Source: Cephalotus follicularis (Eukaryota > Streptophyta > Magnoliopsida > Oxalidales > Cephalotaceae). From it: a DNA stretch of 64,000 nt. A program made the position numbers and the translations under genes. The DNA lies in contig BDDD01002237.1 in assembly GCA_001972305.1 (NCBI GenBank), forward strand, positions 48,790 to 112,789. The letters run 5' to 3'. Below are positions 10,104-20,360 of the stretch, in pieces. Under the pieces are notes generated by a model, which did no database searches, was not told where the DNA came from, and was given only the letters and a program-made list of their open reading frames with translations. Each line of letters starts with the position of its first letter. Position 1 is the first letter of the stretch.

Positions 10104-11112
10104 ACTAAAAAGAACGTAAAATCCATGTTTCACTTAACGACGAGTGTTAAAATATCTTACATTGGTTAGATAAATAAGTCATATACGCTTTAAAAATTTG
10201 GATACTTTTTCTTCTCCCAAGCATTCTTTTGGGATGGACTTCAAGTCTAAACAAACGTGAAGAAACATTTCAATATCAGATTATTAGGGGGTCAATGATA
10301 AAAACATTCACGTTCATGAGTTGTTGGTTGGTTGGTCATTTCCAAATATCTCTGATTACTCACACTAGTCACATGACACATATGCAATGCATCTGTAATC
10401 TATATGAAAGAAATATTTTCTCTCTTATTTGTTCATTGTTTTTTATTTATGGTAAATACACCTTTTTAATATAGGGAGTTTGGTAGAACTTTAAGGCCCC
10501 GGATCCATTTGGTCAATTTACTGCATTTTAGCATTCACGTTAGTGCTTTAATGATACTTTAATTGACTGCATTATAAACTGCTTGACTGAATTATGGTAT
10601 TTTATATCCATTTATATGTTTACATGTTTGCGTTTCTTTTTAATAATCGAATTGGGAGTTTAAACTGATTTTCAGCGAGTGAGACTCAAACCACTCACAC
10701 CCACACATTTTTGAAATACCTAACAACCACGCATAGACCTTTTTAAACTAGCCACCCCTTAAGAAAATTTCAACACTCTCATTCACTTCCCCCTTTTCAC
10801 ATTCTCCACACCAAACATAAAAGCTAAAACTTCCTCTTCTCTATTGACTACCATCACACCATTGGAGACCAAAAGGGAAGGGTTTTGTTGCTTGTTAACT
10901 GATTTCTTGCCTCACAAACCGATTGAAGCTTGTTTGATCCAAAGAATTTGAGTTCTTCCTCCTACTTCAGATTATATTCCAACATCAAGCTTAAACTGAC
11001 TATGTAGAGTTTTTTTTTTGCCTCAAATGCACCATGGATACATGGTTTACATGCTTTATACAACTGTTAGCATGTTAATTGATTGATTAAACTGATTGAT
11101 ATAATTGAGACT
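10104..11112. other. Unassigned AT-rich segment
   Basis: I recognise no coding sequence, LTR boundary or RNA gene. It lies between a damaged Sirevirus LTR and a Copia LTR stub and includes a T9 run near 11010. The pyrimidine-rich stretch 10760-10990 (short C/T runs, CCAAACATAAAAG) resembles transcribed leader sequence, but no following ORF supports this. The ORF at 10229-10474 matches nothing I know. Confidence 0.5.
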
Positions 11113-11178
11113 TGTTGGGTTTTTCAAACCCTAATAAATCTTAAAATCTTGATTTTGATGCTAACAAAATGTTAAAAT
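11113..11178 (+). repeat. First ~66 bp of a Copia (Sirevirus-type) LTR
   Basis: TGTTGGGTTTTT followed by CTTGATTTTGATGCTAACAAA is typical of the start of plant Sirevirus LTRs; compare 8968. It is cut off by element F at 11179. The expected left F target site is AAAAT at 11174-11178, and its partner copy is not in the window. Confidence 0.55.
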
Positions 11179-11553
11179 TGTAATAACCGTAAATTCAATT
11201 CAATATATATTATAGAAATGATGAATAGATTCTGCATTGAATTGAAATTTATGCTTAATTATCCATGGATTAAGTTAATAGTTGTCGTTGGTTAAGTCGA
11301 GGGATTGATTGAATGACATTAGGATGAACTGAGGACTAAATTGAATTAAATTGGAACTTATTTGAAAGGAACTTAAAGAAACAAAAATATGGCACCTAAC
11401 CGTCGATGCGAAAATGAAAAACATTGACGTTTTGAGCGGGCGCATAACCGTCGACGCCAAAGAGAATACCACCGACGCTTTGAACCTAGACAGGTGTCTG
11501 ATACGTGTCAATTGGAACAGAGCAATAACGTGAGTGGCTTGGATAGGTGTTCC
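11179..11553 (+). repeat. 5' LTR of element F, first part
   Basis: It matches 48627-48973 plus 49666-49695 and ends at the GTTCC site where element B inserted. It carries a short CCGTCGACGCC-type palindrome group (11398-11480). Non-coding. Confidence 0.85.
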
Positions 11554-13783
11554 TGTAATAATCGCAATTTCAATTAATGTGTATTGCTCCAATTTAAATA
11601 AAATATACATTTTAATTGAGATTGCTTGTCCAATTATTATATGGATTGTGGTTGTTAATTTAATTGAGCAAATGAACCTAAAATAACCAAAAGCAGCCAT
11701 CGACAACCGACTATCATAGGGTAACAGTCGACTACCTGATGCGTTGTGTGACAGTCGACTGCCTGTTAAAGACAGTCGACTGGAATGGTACAGAACAGGC
11801 ATCTGGCATGCGCAGAGACAAGGATGACAGGTGTGCTAATCGTGGCATGCACGAGGGATGCGTGTCACCACCTGCCATAACATGCAAGGGGAGTGCCTTG
11901 CATGCTCTCTATTCCTTCTGCAAGATTTGCAGACCTGCACCTGCAAAAAACAGAAAAGAAAAGTGAGGAGAGGTACATGTGAGAGAGAGAAGGAAAAGAG
12001 AGAAGGCTGAGTAATGTAGTATGGCGATTCCTAAGTTCTTCTAAGCTCTATATCAGCTGTTAGATTAGAGTGTGAGTGTTAGAAAATACTGAGAGAAGAG
12101 GAGAATTGCTGGAGAATTGTGGAAGGTTACATTGAGGATTGGAGAGTTCAAAGAGACTTGGGAAGCTTTGATTCTCCTGGTAAATCACTAATCCGATTCC
12201 CTTAATGTTGTTATGGTTGTTAATAAGTATATGTGTTCTAATCACCTCTATACCTACCTTCTGTAACATGCAAGCATGGTAATTACTAGAAGTAGAATTG
12301 GTTAGTGGAGAGATAATGTTAATGAAAAAATGGAGACTTAATGGATTATTAAGAATTACTGCTGGAACTTGTAATTGTAATGAGAGGATTATTGATACTT
12401 GCTGGTATTAATGCATGTGTCCGTAAACATACATGTTATAGATTAAATTCTGCAAATTGGAAGATTGGTTGGTGAAAAGGCCTTGGAAAATCAAAGAGAG
12501 AGATCAATCCCAATTGATCTCGGAATAGCAATTGAGGTAGGGGTAATGACATATTTTGGAAGATATGAGTATGCATATCATGTATGGTTATTTTCTGCTT
12601 GATTGCATGCTCTGATTGGTTTTGTATTAGGCATTGAAATATACAACCTGCTACTGCCTGCATTTTTTGGGCAAAACAGTCAACTGTTCTTCATGGCAGT
12701 CGACTACTCAACCTATCCAGTAGACTGTTAAGAGAAAACAATCGACTACTCAATCAAAACAGCCGACTGTTCTTGAGAACAACCGACTGTCCTGGGTTAA
12801 AATTCTGATATAGGTCTTGTTTGGGCCTCAATTTTAATGTAATTAACCTGGCCTCCATATGGATGACTAGAACAATCAATCCTGGCCTTATATACAATTA
12901 CATTTTAGAAACTAAACAAGTATGCACTCATTGTGAGAGTTGTACATGAATGACTATGGTACACAATGACCTCATTGAATGTCTTGAATTGCTATTGTGC
13001 TTCACTGGTTGTTGTATATACTACTGTCATAATTCGTATATATTGTCTGAGTGTTCTTCAACACTATTACCACTTATTTTCAATGATTAAACCAAACTAA
13101 GTGCTATAAGCACGGATATGGATTTTACTAATGGGTTCAAAATGCCCGCTAATGCCGGTAGTAAATGTTACCTTATCTATCATCTTCGGAGTGTAGGGTG
13201 GTAGTTAGGTGGTGCACAGTTGGTGCTAGGTGTTAGCGACATGTGACACCCAAACCACAGTATGAATTGATTGTACCCTTGTGCGGTATTCTTGCATTGT
13301 ATAGTCTGTGGCCACTTGGCGTGGTTGCTTATATATTGGAATACTTAATAATGTTATTTTCAATATAAAATGTCATACTTGTTGCATTTATATATTCCTT
13401 AGCATGCATTATCTTCCTAGCTAGCCAAGTGAGGACAACGGCTAACCCCCTACAATTTCAGATTAAGCGAAGACGTTGGAGAGTGCTGCTGAAGCTTTTG
13501 GAGAGCTTCTTTCTATCTTAAAGTTGTTATTTTTATGATGTACTGTATTGTAATGAACGGTTCATACCCCGTGATGTTGTTGTACTTCCTTATGTAAAAG
13601 GATAATTTCTTGGATCGTACCTAGACGTAGTATGGGCTATGTGCGGATGACTTATGTTTTATAATCCAGATTTGAATGCTTCCGCTTATATATAAATTGT
13701 TGAATGAGAATGCTGGATTATATTTATTTCTGATATCACCATATATGCTTGTCTGTAACGGAATGGAAGGGCGGGGTGTGACA
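11554..13783 (+). repeat. 5' LTR of element B
   Basis: TGTAATAATCGC...GGGGTGTGACA, 2230 bp. Compared with the 3' LTR it lacks 341 bp between two AAAATG strings (the junction is at about 13136-13142). It contains two clusters of GTCGACTG motifs (11700-11785 and 12670-12790). Non-coding. Confidence 0.92.
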
Positions 13784-13787
13784 GGCA

Positions 13788-13800
13788 TGGTATCAGAGCA
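13788..13800 (+). other. Primer-binding site of element B (initiator tRNA-Met)
   Basis: TGGTATCAGAGCA lies four bases after the 5' LTR. It is complementary to the 3' end of plant initiator tRNA-Met, the usual primer for minus-strand synthesis in these lineages. Confidence 0.93.
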
Positions 13801-13887
13801 TATTCCATATATGCTAGCTGGGATAAGTTTCTCAGAAATTAAGTGAATTGTTTCCTAATGATTATGTCATTCCATATAGGAAACCAA

Positions 13888-14819
13888 ATGGACCTACGTA
13901 GAGGAAGAAGAGGAAGGCGTAGAGCCGACGAAGGAGTCAATGCACCGCCGATGCACGAACATGAATCGCCAGCGAATGAAGGAGTGAATGTTCCCCCAGT
14001 ACAAGACGAGAGGAGTAACTTTGACCGCATGGCTGACCTCTTTCAATAACAAATGCAAGCTAATGCGGTGAACATGGAACAGATTCGAAAATGTACGAGT
14101 CTAACCGGGCATATCATCAGGCTCCTGAAGCTTGCCATACCGGTGGATTTGGCCGAGATTTGGAGCTGTTCATGAGACAGAATCCCCCGACTTTCAATGG
14201 TGAGCTGAATGCTTCTGTAGCTGAACAATGGATTAGAGACTTGGAGAAGATATTTGTTGCCCTGGAGTGTACCGATGAGCAGAAACTCAAATTTGCTGTA
14301 TATCGCTTATGGGGCGAGGCTACTTACTGGTGGGAAAGGACTGAAGCAAAATGGGAATCTCGTGGACTTGACCGGACTTGGGACAGATTCCAGTCTGAGT
14401 TTCTTGAGGCTTATGTGCCACAGATAGAGCGTGACCGATGGGAGACAGAACTGATGGAGTTACGTCAAGGAGATATGACGGTAGCTCAGTACCAGACCAG
14501 ATTTGTGGAGTTGGCAAGACACACGCCTTATCTTGTGGAGGGTGAATCACGGATGATCCGAAGGTTGCTAAAAGGCCTTCAACCGGACTTCAGGTCTAAA
14601 CTGTTGATGTTACAGCTGACCTCTTTTGTAGATGTTGCTGAGAGAGCGATGATTCTGGAGGCAGATGCGAATGAAAGGAGAGCAAAGCAGTCTCGTACTA
14701 ATCAATCAAGGGCCGCACAGTCACAAGGGCAAGGAAGTAATAATCCTGCTAAGTCAACGGAGTCTGACAACAGAGGTCAAGGAGGTTCTCAACGGAAACT
14801 CACGATCAAGGACACCTAG
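13888..14819 (+). pseudogene. Gag (capsid region), element B
   Basis: Gag builds the cytoplasmic particle in which reverse transcription takes place. The likely start is the ATG at 13888 (MDLRRGRRGRR), matching element F's start (MDRRRGRCGRP). The frame is open to a TAA at 14047-14049, where relatives read FQQQMQ (CAA to TAA). A one-base loss near 14090 then shifts the frame. The capsid domain follows from 14091: FMRQNPPTFNGE, YRLWGEATYWWERTE, and the retrotransposon-gag block WDRFQSEFLEAYVPQ with RQGDMTVAQYQTRF. This frame ends at 14819, again shifted relative to the zinc-knuckle frame. Not functional as a single protein. Confidence 0.9.
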
Positions 14820-15420
14820 CCGAAATAGTCAACAGAATGCAGGTGGATGTGCTTTCTGTGGTCGTCAGAATCATGATGAGACTAAATGCTGGAAGAAGAT
14901 GGGAAAGTGCATGAGGTGTGGTTCACAAGATCACATGTTGAATAATTACCCAATGATGAGGGATCAAGCACGCGGCCAACAGGGAAGTGCGGGTGCTAGT
15001 GCTAGTGTTGCGGCTGCTCAACCGCGGAAGGACACCGGGAAAAGGATTATGAAAGGTAGGGTCTACACCTTATCTAAAGATGATGTGCCAGAATCTACTA
15101 TTGTTGTGGGAGGTACTATTTATATATCTGGCATACTAGCTCATGTATTGATTGACCCTGGTGCGACACATTCATTCATTGCATCTGAATTTGCTCACAA
15201 TTTGCATGGCGTTACTTCTAGATTGCCTTATGTGTTGGAGGTGAGTACTCCTGCGGGTACTTGTCTTCTATCTGACACCACAATGAAAGATTGTGAGATC
15301 ATGGTAGTTGGAATCCAATTATCTGCTGACTTGATAGTGTTACTTATCTGGGATTTTGATGTAATATTGGGGATGGACTGACTGTATGCTCATCATGCTT
15401 GTGTTGATTGCTACAGCAAG
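14820..15420 (+). pseudogene. Nucleocapsid zinc knuckles and aspartic protease, element B
   Basis: Read in the frame open from 14665. The first CCHC knuckle (CAFCGRQNHDETKC) is intact. The second (CMRCGSQDHMLNNY) has its last Cys replaced by Tyr. A retropepsin-type protease follows, with the active-site block [11 protein letters not shown]. It cleaves the polyprotein in related elements. Asp-Pro-Gly rather than Asp-Ser-Gly is also found in the copy at 34561, so this may be the family norm. The frame stops at 15379-15381 (TGA, where relatives have Trp in GMDWLYAH), just before RT. The single G-to-A change suggests decay after insertion. Confidence 0.88.
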
Positions 15421-16362
15421 ATGATGACATTTTACCTTCAAGATGGGACTGAGTGCAAGTTTATCGGGGAGAAGAATGTTTCTGCTCCGATCATTTCATA
15501 TACTCGAGCACAGAAATATCTCAAGCAACGATGCGAAGGCTATTTGGCGTATGTGATTGATCATACGAAAGGTACGCCCAGTATTGAACAAGTGCCTGTC
15601 GTATGTGAATTTCCTGATGTATTTCCAGATGAACTCACTTCGTTTGCACCGGAGAGGGATATAGAGTTCAGTATTAAGTTGTTGCATGGAACTGCTCCTA
15701 TATCCAGAGCACCGTATCGAATGGCTACTGCCGAACTGAAGGAGTTGAAGGTTCAACTACAGGATTACCTTGATAAAGGCTTTATCAGACCCAGTGTATC
15801 ACCGTGGGGAGCACCGGTTCTATTTGTGAAAAAGAAGGATGGATCGATGCGACTATGCATTGACTACAGGCTGCTAAATAGTGTAACGGTGAAGAACAAG
15901 TATCCTCTGCCACATATTGAGGAGTTGTTCGACCAATTGCAAGGCTCAACTGTATTCTCCAAACTTGACCTAAGAATAGGTTATCATCAGTTGAGGATCA
16001 GAGAGGGTGATGTGGAGAAGACCGCATTTCGAACCAGATATAGGCATTACGAATTTCTGATACTGCCGTTTGGTTTGACAAATGCTTCTGCAGCCTTCAT
16101 GTGTTTGATGAACAAAGTGTTCCAACCTTATCATGACCAGTTTGTCGTCATATTCCTAGATGACATCCTGATTTATTCGAAGAGCATTGAGGAACACATG
16201 CAGCACTTGAGAATTGTATTCCAGACACTACGTAAGGAACAACTATACGCCAAATTCAGCAAGTGCGAATTTTGGCTAGATCATGTGACTTTCATAGGTC
16301 ACGTAGTTTCAAGTGAAGGATTGTCAGTGTATCCTTCGAAGATAGAGAGTATTGTTGATTGA
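15421..16362 (+). pseudogene. Reverse transcriptase, element B
   Basis: RT copies element RNA into cDNA. The open stretch of 313 aa starts after the stop at 15381 and covers the whole RT core: [10 protein letters not shown], the [21 protein letters not shown] block, [35 protein letters not shown] and the catalytic [13 protein letters not shown] (the two Asp of the YxDD-type box). It ends at a TGA (16360-16362) in place of the Trp of VDWPQ. The upstream neighbour is the protease and the downstream one RNase H, as expected for Ty3/Gypsy. ATG 15421 is an internal Met, not a true start. Confidence 0.93.
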
Positions 16363-17001
16363 CCCCAATCGAGGAACGTTAGGGAGGTTCATAGTTTCTT
16401 GGGATTGGCTGGCTACTACCGAAGGTTCATCAAGGGATTTTCGAAACTTGCTGCACCATTGACACAGTTGACTCAGAAGAAGTCAAGTTTTGTGTGGGAT
16501 GATTCTTGTGAGGGAAGTTTCCAAGAGTTGAAGAGTCAGTTGATTTCGACTCCAGTATTGGCATTACCGAAGGGAAATGAGGGTTTCACTATCTACACTG
16601 ATGCTTTTGGGAAGGGATTGGGATGCGTTCTTGTGCAACATGGTAGAGTGATTGCATACGCATCAAGGAAGTTAAAGCCGTACGAGGAAAATTATCTCGT
16701 ACACGATCTTGAGTTGGCAGCCATAATGTTTGCTTTGTAGAAATGGAGGAACTATCGTTATGGTGCTCAGTTTGAGATCTTTACTGACCATAAGAGTGAA
16801 AAATATTTGTTTTCCCAGAAGGAGCTCAACATGAGACAGAGGCGATGGGTGGAATTCTTTAATGACTATAACTGCAACATTCAATACCACCTGGGAAAGG
16901 CGAATGTAGTGGCTGATGCGCTGAGTCGCAAGGCAATGACTGCTGGAGCAATGGTTTAACAGTGGAAGCTATTGGAGGAATTTTAGAGATGGAATCCGTT
17001 C
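16363..17001 (+). pseudogene. RNase H region, element B
   Basis: It continues the RT frame: [19 protein letters not shown] (RT-RNase H connection), [16 protein letters not shown] (first RNase H Asp), [13 protein letters not shown] and [14 protein letters not shown] then stands where relatives have Gln (ALQKW), followed by FEIFTDHKS and [12 protein letters not shown]...[12 protein letters not shown]. RNase H removes the RNA template during cDNA synthesis. Further stops at about 16957 and 16984 separate it from integrase. In TDHKS the following Leu codon is missing or changed relative to other copies. Confidence 0.88.
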
Positions 17002-17991
17002 ATGGTTTCCCGTGGAGTTATTGTGGCAAGTCTGAGAGCACAACCGGAACTTCTGGAGCGTATTCTGACTGCTCAGTATAGTGATTCTGAATTGTGGAGT
17101 ATTCATGAGAACCTAGACACTGATTCTGAGTTCTCCATTCATAATGATGGCATATTGAGGTTCCGAGGGAGGATATGTGTTCCGAATGACGAGAGCATCA
17201 AGAATGAGCTACTGCAACAAGCTCACAAGTCCAAATACAGTGTTCACCCTGGAAGTTCCAAGATGTGGCACGACCTGAAAAAGAACTACTGGTGGAGTGG
17301 TATGAAACAGGAGATTGCTGAATATGTAGCAAGATGTTGGACCTGCCAGAGAGTGAAGGCTGAACATCAGAAACCTGCGGGACTGCTACAATCGTTACCA
17401 GTGGTTGAATGGAAATGCGAGCATGTGACCATGGACTTCGTGTCAAGATTACCGAGGTCACGGAATCAGCATGAGGCAGTGTCGGTAGTAGTGGACAGAC
17501 TTACTAAGTCTGCTCACTTTCTTCCAATGAACATGACGTATTCTATCGAGAAGCTTGCTCGGTTGTATATCCGGGAGATAGTGAGATTGCATGGGGTGCC
17601 GGTCAGTATCGTCTGCGACCGAGATGCTACATTTACTTCAAGGTTCTCGAAGAAGTTCTAATCAGCAATGAGAATAACCTTAAACTTTAGCACTGCATTC
17701 CATCCACAGACTGACGGACAGTCCGAGCGTACTATTCAGACTCTGGAGGATATGCTACGGGCTTGCATGTTTGATTTTACTGGGAGGATCATCTGGCACT
17801 GATTGAGTTCTCCTACAACAACAGTTTTCACACCAGTACTGGAATGGCTCCCTATGAAGCTTTATATGGGAGAAAGTGCAGATCACCTATTTGCTGGGAC
17901 GAAGTAGGTGAGAGAAAAGTGCTGGGACTGGACTTGGTGCAAGAGACCACTGATAAAGTCGAAATAATCAAGAAGAGACTGCTAGCTGCAC
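17002..17991 (+). pseudogene. Integrase N-terminal and core domains, element B
   Basis: The zinc-binding HHCC segment is visible ([12 protein letters not shown]...[11 protein letters not shown]). The catalytic core follows: [16 protein letters not shown] holds the first Asp and [15 protein letters not shown] the second. A TAA at 17659-17661 follows a damaged stretch. The third segment ([20 protein letters not shown]) continues in the next ~120 bases with a frameshift, and EALYGRKCRSPICWDEVGER is read from 17844. The gene is cut at 17991 by a reversed solo LTR and resumes at 19838. Inactive through stops, frameshift and insertion. Confidence 0.9.
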
Positions 17992-19837
17992 TGTCACACC
18001 CCGTTTCCCACAACATAGACAACATATAAGTGGTAAAGCAATCAACATAAGGTAATCCAGCTCATACGAAATTACCAACAATTAAAATCCTTCGATGGCG
18101 GAAGCAACAACATAAATGAGCCGAATATAAAAACACATCACGCATCCCATACTACGTGATGCCTCATAATCCAAACGTAACTGCTGATCGCCCAAAACGG
18201 AGCGTGAAATAATACAGTACAAGATAACAAATACCATTTGTTACAAAATCCAAATAACATGATCAATGTTCCATAACCAAATACATAAACAAGAAGATAA
18301 CAAGTCTTCTCTTTAAATCTCCGTGCATGCTCCATATCAAGACCACTCCATCAATTTGTTACAGTAGGGGTTAGCCTTTGTCCTCACTCGGCTAAGTGAA
18401 TAAACCCATAAAATACAGTCCGAGTCATAAGATAAAGAGTATCATGAATGAATGCATAATGATGAGCCATGACATGTAATTTTTTTTCAGTAAAAATACC
18501 TCTGTATGTACATATAAAAATATATGCATGCTCGCAATACAAGTATAACTCAAAAGTTATATCAACACAAGCAGTAAATATGTTCCCAAAAAGGAACTTG
18601 ACAAACAAGTCGTCATGACCGTCGCCACCTCCTGGCCCCAACGTCATGCACTCTTACTCCATCCCGAACGGTTTTGGAGCAAGTCCTCAATAAGTTGTTT
18701 AGCACGGCGGCTAAACCAACAACAAGTTACTAGCACAGCGGCTAAGTAATCAACAAGTTACTAGCACGGTGGCTAATAATCAACAAGTTATTAGCACGAT
18801 GGCCAATAATCAACAAGTTATTAGCACGATGGCCAATAATCAACAAGTTATTAGCACGATGGCCAATAATCAACAAGTTATTAGCACGATGGCCAATAAT
18901 CAACAAGTTATTAGCACGATGGACATACAATTCACCATGCTATTCATTAACTTAGAACTCAAAATGCATATATAAATCCATCACTTTCCCCTACCTTATT
19001 GTTCCAAGTTAGGAACTGGAAAGTCCACCTCTTTGAGTTCCCAAGTTCTGGCCACCAGCAGCTCCAAGATCCCCTCAGCAACTGCTACCCCCGAGCTCCA
19101 ATCTCAAGCTCCAAGCAAACTCAACAATGGTGGCTCTCACACTCACTGTTTTCTTTCCTTTCTTTCTTCTGGTGTTTTAAAACGAGAGAGAGAAGTGGGG
19201 AGGGATATCCTTATGCAGATGGCTTCCCCCCAACAGCCTTCTGCTGACATTTAACAGGCCACCCCCGAGATCTCTCCCACTTTCCAGGTTTCTACATTTT
19301 CTTTTTGTTTTCTATTCTTCCTTTTTGCAGGTTGCATGTTAGGCTATATATTCCTTGCATGTTCCAGGTGATGGGCATGTTTTAGTATTCCTGGCAATAC
19401 ACCGACATGCTCAACACGTCATAATGCACTTGTAAAGGCATTAGGTAAAGCCCCCAAACAAATCCCCTTGCATGTTACTCTGCCAGCGAAAAAGCTCGAC
19501 AGACGTTCCTACAAAGGCGTGGATTGTTTCCTTAGACGTCGATGTCTTTTCCATTTTTGTAAGAAGGTGTCGATGCCTTCTCTCCATGTCAACGCGTATG
19601 CCCAAGCATTCACGTGTACCTCTGTCTCCGAAGGCGTCGAAGTCTTTCCAAAGACGTCGATGTCTTTGTCCCAAAACAGCGCCGTTTCAAGCTTTTGACA
19701 TACTCTTTCCATTTCAAAACCATAACTAGGGTTTGTAAACATATTTTGAGTGCAAAATCTCAACATTCTAATTAATCCAAGTTCAAGATTACATCATAAA
19801 TCGAAATATTACATTCAGGAAAATACCGGGCGTTTCA
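17992..19837 (-). mobile_element. Solo LTR C (Gypsy-type), reversed, inside element B integrase
   Basis: Plus-strand ends are TGTCACACCCCG and GGGCGTTTCA, so on the minus strand it reads TGAAACGCCC...CGGGGTGTGACA. The 5-bp TSD TGCAC is perfect (17987-17991 and 19838-19842), and the integrase reads on across it. There is no internal region, so it is a solo LTR, normally the product of LTR-LTR recombination. It contains a 30-bp tandem array (18721-18930) and GACGTCGATGTC-type palindromes (about 19490-19670). The ORFs inside it are repeat-derived or chance. Confidence 0.93.
18721..18930. repeat. 30-bp tandem repeat array in LTR C
   Basis: Seven units of the type CAACAAGTTATTAGCACGAT. The four units from 18781 are identical over 30 bp, the fifth changes only at its end, and the first two (18721, 18751) are diverged. 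A single diverged copy of the unit lies at about 63000 in another reversed LTR, so expansion happened in this copy or a close parent. Confidence 0.95.
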
Positions 19838-20317
19838 TGCACAAAGTCGGCAGAAGAGTTACGCCTATAGCAAGAGGAGGAAGCTAGAATTTGAGATGGG
19901 AGATCATGTTTTCTTGAAGAACTCGCCTTCGAAAGGGATACACCATTTTGGACTCAAAGGGAAGTTGGCACCGAGGTATATTGGACCTTGCGAGATACTG
20001 GAGAGAGTGGGGGAGGTAGCATATCAGATTGCTCTACCACCTAGTTTGTCGGATGTGCATAACGTATTTCATGTTTCAATGTTACGGAAATAGGTACCCG
20101 ACCCATCTCACATTTTGAGCTATGACCCTGGATTCATTAGCCCTAGATTGACTTATGAGGAAAGGCCAACGAGGATAGTGGTCGAATGAAAAAGGTACTA
20201 AGGAACAAGACCATTCCTATGGTAAAAGTGTTGTGGGATTTTCACGGAGCGGAGGAAGCTACGTGGGAGCGTGAGGACGAAATGATGGAGACATTTCCCC
20301 ACTTGTTCGGAATGTAA
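19838..20317 (+). pseudogene. Integrase C-terminus and chromodomain-like tail, element B
   Basis: It resumes the integrase after solo LTR C: SRRQKSY-like sequence, then GDHVFLKNSPSKGIHHFGLKGKLAPRYIGPCEILERVGEVAYQIALPP in pieces, and the motif HNVFHVSMLRK. The region after 20093 is broken by a TAG (K-stop-VPDPSHIL) and a frameshift. The tail VKVLWDFHGAEEATWE and FPHLFGM is recognisable by comparison with 48480-48584. Chromodomain-like tails are thought to guide integration to particular chromatin. Stop at 20315-20317. Confidence 0.88.
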
Positions 20318-20345
20318 GGACTAAATTCGAGGATGAATTTTCTTT

Positions 20346-20358
20346 AAGGAGGGGGGAA
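20346..20358 (+). other. Polypurine tract of element B
   Basis: AAGGAGGGGGGAA just before the 3' LTR. It is identical to the tract of element F at 48614-48626. Confidence 0.88.
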
Positions 20359-20360
20359 TA

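Noticed and set aside
18721-18930. Regular 30-bp direct repeats that could suggest a CRISPR array
   Set aside because: The units abut without unique spacers, and the setting is a plant LTR with perfect TSD; it is a tandem repeat.
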